Assembly: GCA_001600695.1 (NCBI GenBank)
Contig: BCKQ01000002.1
Coordinates: forward strand, 1,871,340-1,935,339
Direction of reading: 5' to 3'
Length of the DNA stretch: 64,000 bases
Source of the DNA: Ascoidea asiatica
Taxonomy: Eukaryota; Ascomycota; Saccharomycetes; Ascoideales; Ascoideaceae
Positions 10,225-20,944 of this stretch are shown one piece after another. A program made the translations under genes and the position numbers. Each line of letters starts with the position of its first letter. The stretch's first letter is position 1. The notes below the pieces were generated by a model that saw only the letters and a list, made by a program, of their open reading frames with translations, did no database searches and was not told the origin of the DNA.

Positions 10225-11241
10225 CTATATTAAGTTTTTAATTTCTCGATTATTGAAAAATGTAGAAACATGGATTGAGAAACAATTTTTATCGAAAAGG
10301 TTTAATTTGTTACGCTCCCCTTCACCAGGAGCTGAAACATATTTTCGAAAAATTATATCTAAATTTTTCAAAGTATTTTCTTTGGAATGTGAAAAAAAAG
10401 TTTTTGTTTTAATTTTCTTATAATTAAATTTTATTGCTGAAGTTAATTGTACTGTTGATTTATAGGTATTTGTTGAAATAGTAATCATACCTAAATTTAT
10501 GGTTTCATAATAATGATAATAATAATATCTTACACCTATTTTATTTTCTCTCAATTCTTTAATTGTACTTTCAGCGTTTTTTATTTATTCAATTAGACTA
10601 AAAAAAAAAAAAAAACTTTTAGGACCAAGGCTTAAACTCATACTTGAACCAATTTTTAAAAGCAAATTTTCAAGGGCTAAGTGAAGTGTTTCAAAATATT
10701 TCTTTCCATACATAATAAAAGAATCACTTCCAACAGTCAACAATAGACCAAATGAATTCTTTAAGCCATTTATTTTATTATCTTTGGGAATATCAATTAA
10801 TTGATTATTATCATTATTAAATTTAAAAGAAGAGTACAAAAAATCAGAATCTATTTTAAAGGAATTTGAAAAAAAAAAATTCCAAAAAAATTGGTATTAA
10901 ATCTTTATCCATATTAGTAATTTAATAAAGAAAAGTATTTTAATGAATTCCTGAAAAAAGTTGATGCATTGTTGAAAAATTTTTTAATAAAACTTACATA
11001 AATTTATTTTTCTGATCTTTGGAAAAGACTGATGTAAAAAAATAATATCAGTCTTTGGAGAATAATGTTTTAATAAATAATGTTGAGTCATCTACATTAA
11101 AATTTGGAGGTAAAGCATTATTTATCAATTTATACACATATTGAGATTTTTAGTTGATTGTTTTCAAATCCACATAATATTCATATTTGTATTTGTATTT
11201 GAAATTTTTTTGTCAATAACTTTAAGAGTTTGAATAGACAT
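10225..11241 (-). pseudogene. Decayed protein-coding gene, family unknown
   Basis: Reading the minus strand from an ATG at 11241, coding-like segments follow one another but are broken by several in-frame stops and by frame changes, some at homopolymer T runs (near 10871 and 10602-10617). The best-preserved part is two open blocks in one frame, 10839-10585 (84 codons) and 10554-10225 (109 codons), separated by one TAA and nine codons. The amino-acid composition is mixed and protein-like, not the Asn/Phe-rich noise of random AT DNA. I do not recognise the family. Alternatively the T-rich tract before TAG near 10602 could be a 3' splice site, but the other breaks argue for decay. Confidence 0.5.
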
Positions 11242-12563
11242 TTTTGAGTTATTTATTAATGATGTATATGAATTTAAATTAAAAAATTAAAACCATTTTT
11301 AGTGAAAATAGTTTTTATATATTAATCATTTGAATATTTTAATTATTTATAATAAAGTAAATTACTATGAAAAATAACAAACAAATAGTGAAACTTAGCA
11401 ATCAAATATAAAAAATAGATCAAATTAACGTACAATCAGAAATTTAAGGTTAATTAAGGTTATTCATCCCGCATAGTTCTGCGAGCTTAAATACTCAAAT
11501 TCATTTACGAGTGAGTATCCGAAAATCCCGGGTATACCATTCCGAAAGAGTACAAATTTTTTTTATAATAAAATGTGTTTAAATACTTCATAATATAATT
11601 CGAGTCTTTTTGAGGATTTTATTATTAATAAAATTTTAATTAATTATAATTAAGAAGTAAAATGTATAAAAAATAATTAAAAAAATTTATAATATTAAAA
11701 TATAAATTTGAAATTATCTACAAAATAGTAATTTTTTAAAAAAATATAACAAAATCCTCAAAATTGGATTCTGAATTTTATTTACACGTGCATATTACTA
11801 TTATTATTATATAATTAGCCACCTCGAGGAGAAGCAAAAAAAAATCATACGGTGGCGTAGCGAGGTAGCTGTTCTGCGGAGCTGTCACATGTGACTTCTG
11901 CGACTTCCAGTGTTGGCAACTGCTGGGGGTGTGACCGTAGTTACCCCAGCTACGGGAGCTACCCCAGTCAGCAGAAAATGAAGAAGTTAATGAGATACGC
12001 TGTTAATTGGCACGGTACTTGTTCAATCAATTAGTTACCGCGTATTAATTACAATTTGCATCGCGTATTAATTAACGAATCAATCAATTAATTAATCAAT
12101 TACTCAATTAATCAAGGATCAGTCCTCGAGATTATTATCATATTCAAATATAATAATAATAATAATAGAAAAGCTAACTTCCTCCAGTATTGCTTTGGAG
12201 TATGATAATCACCTCATAATCATAGTAATAACATTGATCTCAATTACTACCACAATCAATTCCAGACATAATCAAATCAAATCAATGAAGATTCAAGATA
12301 ATGATTCGAATCTAGATAATTGATTATTTCCAGTGTATAAATATATGCTTTATTTCCTCCTTTTGATTCGGTTTTTGATTCTGATTCCATTTCTCTTTAT
12401 TCGCTTATCACAACATTTTATTCTTGATTTACGTAGTTTTCTGTACTTCGATAACTATCTAAATACTTACTTTACTATATCACTCTTATTATAATTATAA
12501 TTGTAATTATTATTTCTCAATTAGTCAATCAATCAATAAATATATATTGATAATATTTTTAAA
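11242..12563 (+). promoter_or_regulatory. POX1 upstream region with GC island
   Basis: The distal part (11242-11810) is AT-rich without a recognisable gene. A GC-rich island at 11820-12000 contains CCTCGAGG, CACATGTG, and three CTGGGG/CCCCAG words at 11923-11928, 11944-11949 and 11962-11967. These match the S-Y-GGGG core of Mig1-type glucose repressors. The proximal part has ATTAAT repeats and reaches the ATG at 12564. Glucose repression of a beta-oxidation gene would make sense, but is only inferred. Confidence 0.45.
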
Positions 12564-14876
12564 ATGTCAAGAATTGAATCTTTAAATATACCAAAACCTC
12601 AAAATATAATTAATAATGAAAGGAATAAATTCACAGATTTTAATATTGATGATATGTTTAAATTCTTAGAAGGTAATGATTTAAATTCTTCTAAACAAAC
12701 TTTAAAAATCATGCAAGAATTAGAAAGAGATTTAATACTTAAAAATGATAATAATTATTATGATAATTTAAATAAATCTGATTTAAGAAGAATTACAATG
12801 TTAAAAATTAGACAATTATCAAATTATTTAGAAAGAGATATTATTCAAGCTCAATCAATTGAAAATAATTTAAATGAAAATAAAAAATCAAATTTATCTT
12901 TAGATTTATCTTCTTTTAATAAAAGATTATATCTCATTGCAGTTCATGATCCTCAATTAGGTACAAGACTTGGTGTTCATCTTGGTTTATTTTTAAATGC
13001 AATTAAAGGTAATGGTACAAAATCTCAATATAATTATTGGGCTTTTCAAAGAGGTGCTGCTTCAATTAAAAATATTTATGGATGTTTTTCAATGACTGAA
13101 TTAGCTCATGGTTCAAATGTTGCAGGTCTTGAAACAACTGCAACTTATGATTTTAATAAAAAACAATTTATAATTAATACTCCTCATTTAGGTGCAACTA
13201 AATGGTGGATTGGTGGTGCTGCATCTTCTGCTAATCATACTGTTGCTTATTGTAGATTAATTGTTAATAATATTGATCATGGTATAAAAACTTTTGTGAT
13301 ACCATTAAGAGATTCAAATCATAATCTTTTACCAGGAATTTCAATTGGTGATATTGGTTCAAAAATGGGTAGAGATGGTATTGATAATGGTTGGATTCAA
13401 TTTACAAATGTTAAAATTCCAAAAAATTTTATGTTACAAAAATATTGTAAAATTAATGATAAAACAAAAGAAGTTATTGAACCACCTTTAGCTCAATTAG
13501 CTTATGGTGCTTTATTAGATGGTAGAGTTCAAATGGTTATTGAATCTTTTAGAAATGGTGCAAGATTTTTAATTATTGCTTTAAGATATTCTGTTGGTAG
13601 AAGACAATTTGGTAAAAGTAATAAAAGTAATTTAAATTTTCAAAATGAATTTGAATTAAAAAATTTTAATTTAAATAATAAAATTTCAAATAAAAATTTA
13701 ATTTTAGAAAATCAATTAATTGATTATCCTCATCATCAATATAGATTAATACCATTATTATCAATAATTTATTCAATTTCATGTGCTTCAGATAAATTAT
13801 ATAAAAATCATAAATTTGTTACAAATCTTTTAGATCAATTATCAGAAAATGAAGAATTAATTTCAAATGAAAAATTTTTAATAAATTCAATAAATTCTTT
13901 AAAATCTTTATTTATTACATCAGCATCATTAAAATCAACTTGTACATGGTTTACAGCAAATTTAATTGATGAAGCAAGACAATCATGTGGTGGTCATGGT
14001 TATTCATCATATTCTGGTTTTGGTAAAGGTTATAATGATTGGGTTGTTCAATGTACTTGGGAAGGTGATAATAATATTTTAGCTACAAGTGCAGGTAAAT
14101 CAATAATTAAATTTGTTCAATATATTTTAAAAGGTAAATTTAAATATGTTCCAAAAGATTTTAATTATTTAAATTATTGTTATAAAAATGAGAAAGAAAT
14201 TTTAAATTCAATTAATTCTTCTTCTTCTTCTTCTTCTTCTTCTTCTTCTAATGAAGATGATGAATTTGATCCAAATAATTATAATAATTTATTAAATTTA
14301 ATTGGATTAATGATATTAAAATTATCAATATCATGTATTGAAATTTTAAAAAATTCAAATAATAATTTTGATTTAATTACAACAGAATGTGTTAAATTAT
14401 CAAAATTTAATGCATATTATTATTTATTAAATTCATTTATTGAATATTATAATTTTTCAGAAACTTCAAATAATATTAAAGAATCATTAAATTATTTAAT
14501 AAATTTATTTTCAAATTATGAAATTTATGAAAATAGTAATTTTTTTTTACAATTTAATTTATTAAATTCTAAAAAAATTTTAAAAATTAAATCAAATATG
14601 ATGAATAAATTATTACCATTTTTAAGAAAAAGAATAATTGGATTAACAGATTCATTTAAATATTCAGATTTTTTAATTAATTCACCATTAGGATCATATA
14701 ATGGAGATATTTATAATAATTATTTTGATTTAATTAATAGAATTAATAATAATTCATCAGATTATGGTAAAAGTGGATATGAAGATATATTATTAGAAAC
14801 TTTAAAAAGAAAAAGTGTTGAAGAAAGAGAATTTTTTGAAAAAAGTGAAGAATCTTTAAAGACTTTAGGAAAATGA
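12564..14876 (+). CDS. POX1: Peroxisomal acyl-CoA oxidase
   Basis: Acyl-CoA oxidase catalyses the first step of peroxisomal beta-oxidation, making trans-2-enoyl-CoA and hydrogen peroxide with FAD. The 770-aa product is slightly longer than yeast Pox1 (748). The flavin/substrate region reads GCFSMTELAHGSNVAGLETTA, and the conserved RDGIDNGWIQF and YSVGRRQFG blocks follow. The C-terminal half has RQSCGGHGYSSYSGF and TWEGDN, which holds the catalytic base glutamate. A polyserine run (about residues 553-565) is a lineage-specific insertion. The last residues LGK are not a canonical PTS1. Yeast Pox1 is likewise imported without PTS1, so this is not necessarily a defect. It is convergent with ISA1, 186 bp apart, with an AT microsatellite between them. 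Confidence 0.97.
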   Translation: MSRIESLNIPKPQNIINNERNKFTDFNIDDMFKFLEGNDLNSSKQTLKIMQELERDLILKNDNNYYDNLNKSDLRRITMLKIRQLSNYLERDIIQAQSIENNLNENKKSNLSLDLSSFNKRLYLIAVHDPQLGTRLGVHLGLFLNAIKGNGTKSQYNYWAFQRGAASIKNIYGCFSMTELAHGSNVAGLETTATYDFNKKQFIINTPHLGATKWWIGGAASSANHTVAYCRLIVNNIDHGIKTFVIPLRDSNHNLLPGISIGDIGSKMGRDGIDNGWIQFTNVKIPKNFMLQKYCKINDKTKEVIEPPLAQLAYGALLDGRVQMVIESFRNGARFLIIALRYSVGRRQFGKSNKSNLNFQNEFELKNFNLNNKISNKNLILENQLIDYPHHQYRLIPLLSIIYSISCASDKLYKNHKFVTNLLDQLSENEELISNEKFLINSINSLKSLFITSASLKSTCTWFTANLIDEARQSCGGHGYSSYSGFGKGYNDWVVQCTWEGDNNILATSAGKSIIKFVQYILKGKFKYVPKDFNYLNYCYKNEKEILNSINSSSSSSSSSSSNEDDEFDPNNYNNLLNLIGLMILKLSISCIEILKNSNNNFDLITTECVKLSKFNAYYYLLNSFIEYYNFSETSNNIKESLNYLINLFSNYEIYENSNFFLQFNLLNSKKILKIKSNMMNKLLPFLRKRIIGLTDSFKYSDFLINSPLGSYNGDIYNNYFDLINRINNNSSDYGKSGYEDILLETLKRKSVEEREFFEKSEESLKTLGK

Positions 14877-14961
14877 ATATATTATATGAATTTTATATAC
14901 GTTTTATTTACAAAATCATATTTTTTTATTTATTTTAATTTATTAGTTATTTATGTATGGG

Positions 14962-15002
<41 letters not shown>

Positions 15003-15062
15003 TATTATATTGTATATAAGTAAGTAAGTAAGTTAGTAAGTAAGTAAGTAAGTAGGTAAAGA

Positions 15063-15986
15063 TTAAACCATAAAAGATTCACCACAACCACAAGTACCTT
15101 TTGAATTTGGATTTTTAAATATAAATTTTGAATATAATTTATTATCAACATAATCCATTTGAGAACCAATAATACTAAATAAAGCTTTTGAATCAATTAA
15201 AATTTTAATATCATTTTGAATTAAAATTTCATCAAATTTTTCTGGATTTTTAACAAATGTTAAATTATAAGATAAACCTGAACAACCTCTATTTTTTACA
15301 GAAATTCTAATTAATTTTGGATTTGGATTATTATATAATTTTTTTAAATGATCAATTGCAGAAGGTGTTAAAGTTATTAAAGCTTTACGAGGTTTAAGAG
15401 TTCTTTTTTTTTTCTTTAATTTTATTGGATTTATATTTGAAGAAGAAGCGTTTAAAGTGGTAGAAGTATTGGTTGGAGGAGGAGGAGGAGTAGTATTTGT
15501 AGTAGTATTTGCAGTAGTAATTGAATCCTGCGGTATAATTAAATCTTTTTGTAATTTATAAGAATTTAATTTTTTAATATTTTTATTACCAAATACACTT
15601 GAAAAAGATCTTGAAGGTAAAGAATGTTTTGACCATTTATCATTATCATTATCAATATCATTATCATTATCATTATCATTATCATTCTGATTATTAATTT
15701 CTTTATTATTATTAATGTTATTGATATCAGTAGTTGCAGATTTTGAACTTATATTATTTATATTTATATCATTTATATTACTTATATTATTTATATTATT
15801 TATATTATTTATAATATATGAATCATTTGAAATTGAAGGAATTGTCTGTAAGAATCTTTTTGAATTTGATTTTAGATTTGATTTTGATTCATTTAAGAAT
15901 CTTTTAAGTATTAAATTTTTTAAATTATTTTGAATTAAACTATTTGAAGTTATAGATTTAGATATGATTAGTGAATTTAATATCAT
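15063..15986 (-). CDS. ISA1: Mitochondrial A-type iron-sulfur assembly protein
   Basis: Isa1 works with Isa2 and Iba57 in the mitochondrial matrix to mature [4Fe-4S] proteins such as aconitase and the radical-SAM enzymes. The A-type (HesB/IscA) domain is residues 198-307. It has the three Fe/S-binding cysteines, C235 in RGCSG and C299/C301 in TCGCGE, and the C-terminal FMV of Isa1. The DSKALFSIIGSQMDYVDNKL segment separates Isa1 from Isa2. The N-terminus (about 50 residues, rich in Arg/Lys/Ser and lacking acids) fits a targeting presequence. Residues 60-130 are an Asn/Asp-rich linker that makes the protein 307 aa against 250 in S. cerevisiae. Confidence 0.95.
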   Translation of the reverse strand: MILNSLIISKSITSNSLIQNNLKNLILKRFLNESKSNLKSNSKRFLQTIPSISNDSYIINNINNINNISNINDININNISSKSATTDINNINNNKEINNQNDNDNDNDNDIDNDNDKWSKHSLPSRSFSSVFGNKNIKKLNSYKLQKDLIIPQDSITTANTTTNTTPPPPPTNTSTTLNASSSNINPIKLKKKKRTLKPRKALITLTPSAIDHLKKLYNNPNPKLIRISVKNRGCSGLSYNLTFVKNPEKFDEILIQNDIKILIDSKALFSIIGSQMDYVDNKLYSKFIFKNPNSKGTCGCGESFMV

Positions 15987-16750
15987 AATGATTATATTAT
16001 TATATGATTATGAATATGAATATGAATTTAAGTGATTGAAGATGATTTAAATAATAATAAATATATATATATATAAATGAATAAATAAGATTAGTCCAGA
16101 AATAGAATCAATGAAATGAAATAATGATGAATATTGATCTTTATTTAATAAACAATTATTTATCAAATAATCAAATAATCAAATAATCTTCACTCAGTCA
16201 AAAAAGTAAGCATTATTAATACAAGAAATATTCTTACAGCACTAAATCAATCGGCCATTGAGCTGAGTGACCCGAAGTTGGAAGTGTTGGAAGTGTTGGA
16301 AGTGCGACGAGCGGGTTTGTGGCCATGAAAGTCACGAGTGTGGCTCTGACGACAGGAAACCCACTGCAATGGCGCTCTGCTGACAAAACAAAGCTCGTTG
16401 ATTGGCAGTTTCACAGACCTCTGCTGGTCTCAGTGGTCACGGAACTGTCTCTTTGCAAAGTCCACTGCTATTTCTGCTCCGGGAAAACCCTCAGACCCTC
16501 AAACTTTCAGTGCGAAATCAGTGGCAGTGGGCACTCGAAACCTGCGTAGTTTTTGATTGGACCGCGCCAGAGCCCTGCTTGTGAGTAGTGAGTAGTGAGC
16601 AGTGCACAGTCATGTGACCTGCCAGGGCTCTGTTCTTGTTTTTGTTCTTTTTTTTTGCTTTTACTCTTTGAACGTTGTTGAAATGCCATTGAGAAATGTT
16701 GAAATGAGGACGAGTTTTCTGTTCTCCCGAAAATAGCAGTTATTAATATA

Positions 16751-16797
<47 letters not shown>

Positions 16798-16927
16798 TCC
16801 ATTGAAACAGGTATTATTAAGAATAATAATTTATAAATGTAGATATAATATGTATTATAATTAAGTATATCTTTTGCAAAACTAATAAAAAAAACTAACA
16901 AAAATAAATAAAAAAAAACAATATATT
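15987..16927 (-). promoter_or_regulatory. ISA1 upstream region with GC island
   Basis: This lies upstream of ISA1 and downstream of XKS1. A GC-rich island at 16250-16640 starts with a 9-bp repeat of GTTGGAAGT (three to four units, 16274-16302). It contains the 10-bp inverted repeat CAGAGCCCTG/CAGGGCTCTG listed separately. A TA dinucleotide tract lies at about 16750-16790. ORFs across the island overlap on both strands and are rejected. Confidence 0.5.
16568..16632. repeat. 10-bp inverted repeat CAGAGCCCTG / CAGGGCTCTG
   Basis: The perfect 10-bp arms are at 16568-16577 and 16623-16632, 45 bp apart, in the ISA1 upstream island. The same word occurs in two other islands (22169-22177; 48705-48713 and 48720-48729), so it may be a protein-binding site more than a hairpin. 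Confidence 0.85.
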
Positions 16928-18769
16928 TTAAACATCTAAAAGTTTTTCTAAATTTTCAAGAACTTTTGTTCCATTTTGATATTCTTTCCATTCATCATTA
17001 ACATTAAATTCTTCTAAAGTATTCCATTTAAATTTTAAATTTAAATATTCATCATATTCAATAAATTTTTTTACATCTTTTTTAATATTTTCTTCAATAT
17101 AATATGACCAATTTGCTTTATATGATCCACCTAATGCACAACCATTGGTTTCAAAATTTTTAAAATTTCCACCAATTTTTTGATCATTACCTAAAATTTT
17201 ACTAAAAAATTTAATTATTGATTCATTTTTACTACTACCACCAACATAAAATAATTTATTTGGTTTAACTTCATTATTAATTTCATTATTAATTTCATTA
17301 TTAATTTCACCAACTTCATTTTTTAACATTGGATTTGCTCTCATTCTACAACTTAAAGCTTGTGATTCAATAATACCTTTAACATCTTTTTCAATTTCCC
17401 AATTAATATTATTAAAATTGATAATTTCATTTGTTAATTTATTAAATTCTGCTTTTTTAAATTGTGATAATGCATTTGGTACAATTTCTCCATTTGGAAA
17501 ATAAATTCCAATTTTATTATCTTTAAATAATTCATAATTTTTATTATTTGAATCTAAAATTTCATTAAATTTATTCCATCCATCATTATTATCATTTTTA
17601 ATATTATATTTTTTATTAATTTTATCTTTAATTTGATTTCTTGCTAAAGCTCCATTACAATAACATATCATTCCCATATAAAGATTTTTATTTGTTGGAT
17701 GAATAAACATATGATATAATGGTGATGGTTTATAATTTTTTGTAATAATTAATAATGTTGTTGAAGTACCTAAACTAATTAATAAATCATTTTTTTTTAA
17801 TGGTAATGACATAATTGTTGCTAAATTATCTCCAGTAAATGAATAAATTTTACAATCTGAATTAAAACCATATTTTAAAACAAAATAATTTGAAATTTTT
17901 CCAATATTTTTATATCCAACAGGTTCAACATTACCTAATTTTAATCTTAAATCTTTTACTAAATTTTTTTCACTTTGATTATCTTTATTATTATTAATTG
18001 CAGAATTTATTGTAATTTTTAATAAATCTTCATTCCAATCTTTTTTTTCAATATCATATAAATTCATACCACAAGCATCAGCTTGATCAATATTTGCAAT
18101 ATCTCCAATAAATAAAGATGATAAAAATGATGATAATAATGAAATTCTATATGTTTTTGAATATTTTAAATAATCATCATTAATTAATTTTTTAATTTGA
18201 GGTCCAGTAAATCTATAATGAGCTCTTGAACCTGTAATTTTTGATAAATTTAATTCACCACCAATTTTTTTTTCAAATTCTTTAATTTCATTATTTGTAC
18301 TATGATCTTGCCAATTTGGTACAAAATCAAAAGTAAAAGAATTTGGAAAAATTTGTTGTGATAAATTTAAATTTAAATTTTTATCTAAATTTTTTAAAAT
18401 TTTTTTTGAAAAATTTGACCAATAAACTGAACCATGTTGTTGAGCAGAACCAGAAATTGAATTAACTTTAAAAAATTTAAAATTATCTAATTTCATTTTA
18501 TTTAATAATAAATCTAAAGATTTTAAATATAAATTTATTGGAGCAAAAATTCTACCAATTTTTTCAAATTTTAAAACACCATTTTTTGTTTTAAATTCAG
18601 GAAATTCATTATCAAAATCAACAGAATATGTTTTTAAATGAATTAAATTTTGATTAATTACAACAACTTTAAATTGTTGAGTTGATAAATCAAAACCTAA
18701 AGAATATGTATCATTATCATTATCAACAAAAGATGAAGCTGGAGTTGGAGTTGAAGAATCTTGAGTCAT
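16928..18769 (-). CDS. XKS1: Xylulokinase
   Basis: Xks1 phosphorylates D-xylulose to xylulose 5-phosphate, feeding pentoses into the pentose phosphate pathway in the cytosol. The 613-aa product matches the FGGY-kinase family with YSLGFDLSTQQFKVVVINQ at residues 22-40. It also has SGSAQQHGSVYW, PNWQDHST, TGSRAHYRFTGPQI, ADACGMNLYDI, FTGDNLATIMSLPL, SLGTSTTLLI and, near the C-terminus, ESQALSCRMRANP and ALGGSYKANWSYY. The ATG at 18769 is the only plausible start. Only 35 bp separate it from the stop codon of SPC1 upstream on the same strand, so XKS1 has almost no promoter of its own. An Asn/Glu-rich repeat (INNEINNE) interrupts the C-terminal domain. Confidence 0.96.
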   Translation of the reverse strand: MTQDSSTPTPASSFVDNDNDTYSLGFDLSTQQFKVVVINQNLIHLKTYSVDFDNEFPEFKTKNGVLKFEKIGRIFAPINLYLKSLDLLLNKMKLDNFKFFKVNSISGSAQQHGSVYWSNFSKKILKNLDKNLNLNLSQQIFPNSFTFDFVPNWQDHSTNNEIKEFEKKIGGELNLSKITGSRAHYRFTGPQIKKLINDDYLKYSKTYRISLLSSFLSSLFIGDIANIDQADACGMNLYDIEKKDWNEDLLKITINSAINNNKDNQSEKNLVKDLRLKLGNVEPVGYKNIGKISNYFVLKYGFNSDCKIYSFTGDNLATIMSLPLKKNDLLISLGTSTTLLIITKNYKPSPLYHMFIHPTNKNLYMGMICYCNGALARNQIKDKINKKYNIKNDNNDGWNKFNEILDSNNKNYELFKDNKIGIYFPNGEIVPNALSQFKKAEFNKLTNEIINFNNINWEIEKDVKGIIESQALSCRMRANPMLKNEVGEINNEINNEINNEVKPNKLFYVGGSSKNESIIKFFSKILGNDQKIGGNFKNFETNGCALGGSYKANWSYYIEENIKKDVKKFIEYDEYLNLKFKWNTLEEFNVNDEWKEYQNGTKVLENLEKLLDV

Positions 18770-18804
18770 TGTTATATTAATTGATTGATTGATTGATTGA
18801 TTGA

Positions 18805-19083
18805 TTATAAATAATTTTTTTGTTTTAAGAAAGATACTGAATTTATTTTTTTATTTAAAAAAGACCAAGGAGGTAAAATTAAAATTGCAATTAATATTGA
18901 AAAAAAAGAAAAAGAATAAATAATATAATTAATATTTTGAAATATGAAACCAAATAAAAATGAAATTAAAGTATTTAAATAAAATGTATAATTTAATAAA
19001 TTTAATGATAATTCTTGTCCTTTATAATTGATATTACCTTCTAATTTATCTAATAAAAAATTAATATCGAAATTAAAATCCAT
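18805..19083 (-). CDS. SPC1: Signal peptidase complex subunit Spc1
   Basis: Spc1 is the small, non-catalytic membrane subunit of the ER signal peptidase complex. The 92-aa product matches the length of yeast Spc1 (94). It has the family layout: a short cytosolic N-terminus with KLEGNINYKGQELS, two closely spaced membrane helices (about residues 33-50 and 55-72), then PPWSFLNKKINSVSF. The ATG at 19083 gives the expected N-terminus. XKS1 begins 35 bp after its stop, so the two genes may be read from one promoter or by overlapping transcripts. Sequence identity with yeast is low; the call rests on layout and motif pattern. Confidence 0.85.
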   Translation of the reverse strand: MDFNFDINFLLDKLEGNINYKGQELSLNLLNYTFYLNTLISFLFGFIFQNINYIIYSFSFFSILIAILILPPWSFLNKKINSVSFLKQKNYL

Positions 19084-19988
19084 AATAAATAAAAAAAGAA
19101 AAGAAAAAATTAAAAAAGATTTAAAAAATAAAGAAATTTGAAAGAGTATTTATATTAAAATAATAATATATATAGTTAAGTAAGTAAATAAGTAAATAGG
19201 GAGAATATTGAATATTATTGAATTATTTTGATTACGAGACTAAGAGATTTATTCGAGTTAACAAATAAGTATTTAATTATTTAATTTAATTTCACAATCG
19301 AGAAAGAGAAATTGAAAAATATGCGAAACCTGGGGAAAGAGAGTGATTGAATAGAAATGGATGAGAATAGTTGGGAGTAAATTGGAATGGATAATTGAAT
19401 ACTTGACTGTGAAAGCAATTGGGTTGGAATATATTGGAGCTTGAATGCAGTGAATTGATTGATATTGTCTGTTGATCAGTGAATGATTGTTTAGATGTAT
19501 CCTTTATTTGTTTCTTTCTTTGTTTCTTTCTTCTATTCAATATATTCAATATATTCAATATACTAAATACTAAATACTAAATATATTCTTTATATTCTTT
19601 ATATTCTTTATATTCTTTATATCTTCTTCTTCTCTCTTCTCGCTGTCGATAAATGATCAAAACGAACAAATCGCCACTTTCGCAGACTCGTCGACCGTTG
19701 CCCCCGCGGAGTCCCGGCACCCCTGCGAAACCACGCGAAAACATGAAAAAATGGAAAAATATCAAAGAAAAAGAAAAATACGCGAAAATACGCGAAAGTA
19801 CGCGAAACCACCTTGGAAAACACAAAATATATTTATATCTATTTATTTATTTTATCTACCTGTATCTATTTAGTCTATTGGTATATTCATTGAATTTGAA
19901 GTATTTGAAGTATTTGAAGTATGTTTGATTATATAAAAAGAATTTGAAAAGAATAAAAAAAAGATAAATTTAATGGGGGTTTTATATT
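19084..19988 (-). promoter_or_regulatory. SPC1 (and XKS1) upstream region
   Basis: The stretch lies between the steryl ester hydrolase 3' end and SPC1. It has AT-rich and TTTATATTC-repeat DNA and a GC-rich island at about 19665-19815 with four CGCGAAA words. An open frame at 19292-19558 (minus) contains no ATG and is not called. Confidence 0.5.
19734..19807. promoter_or_regulatory. Four CGCGAAA sites, three at 10-bp spacing
   Basis: CGCGAAA occurs at 19734-19740, 19781-19787, 19791-19797 and 19801-19807. The word fits the CRCGAAA cell-cycle box bound by yeast SBF (Swi4/Swi6) and resembles E2F-type TTTCGCG. The exact 10-bp spacing puts three copies on one helix face. The nearest genes served are SPC1 and, through it, XKS1, about 0.65 kb away. 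Cell-cycle control is only an inference. Confidence 0.6.
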
Positions 19989-20896
19989 TTAATTGTTAAG
20001 AAACTCAATTATGGGTTCTCCTATTGTCTGATAAGCATCTTTGGCCCAAAGAACATCTAAATGAGAATATTTCTCAAGTCTTTTAACTTTAAACATTGGT
20101 TTATCATTATCATTATCAATATCATTATTAAAATTGAAATTTTCATTTTCATATTCATTGAAATGACTTACCAATTGTTCTCCATTAACTAAATTATCTT
20201 CAATTGGTATAAATAAATAAATTGAAGGATATTCTTTCATAAATTTAAACCATGATTTTTTATATGGAAATATTGTATTTGAATTATTATAAAATCCTTT
20301 ATTACTTATCCACCATATCATCATCTTACAACTTATATAAACTGGACTAAATAAAAATTGTCTATTTCTAAAAAATGGATTCCATAATTTATCATTCCAA
20401 TTAAATAAAAAATTAAACATTAAATATGCAATTTTACAATAAATTATTTTTAAAAAATTTATATTATTATTACTAATAAGTAAAAAATTTCTAATATTCA
20501 TCATTATTGGCATAAAACTTAATATACCAAAAATTGAATTAAATAAAAAATTTGGAATTTTATGCATAAATTTTATAAATAATTTTTCTGTTAATAAAAT
20601 TCCTGGATAAATTGCAGGTGATAATCCAATAAATTTATCTATATATAAATTTATATCATTAAAATTATTTATTATTAAATATATTGTTATTGTTGTTCCT
20701 TGAGAATGTGCAATAATATTAATCTTATTTATCTCATTATTTCTATTATATTCATTAGTATTAGAAATAAATTTAATCATTGAAATTAAATCAAATTTAG
20801 AAAATTCATTTATATTCCAATTCCAAAAATTTGGATTATTATCATTTAAATTTATATTTTCTGGATTAAATCCACATCTAAAATTACCTAACCAAA

Positions 20897-20944
<48 letters not shown>

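Noticed and set aside
12564-14876. Missing peroxisomal signal as a sign of relocalised POX1
   Set aside because: The C-terminus LGK is not PTS1, but yeast Pox1 is also imported without PTS1, so nothing unusual follows.
15032-15038. TACTAAC on the minus strand after ISA1 as an intron branch point
   Set aside because: It lies downstream of the ISA1 stop inside a GTAA/GTTA repeat; no splice sites or exon follow.
19292-19825. Minus-strand ORFs between SPC1 and the steryl ester hydrolase
   Set aside because: The 19292-19558 frame contains no ATG. The 19577-19825 frames cover the CGCGAAA island and TATTCTT repeats.
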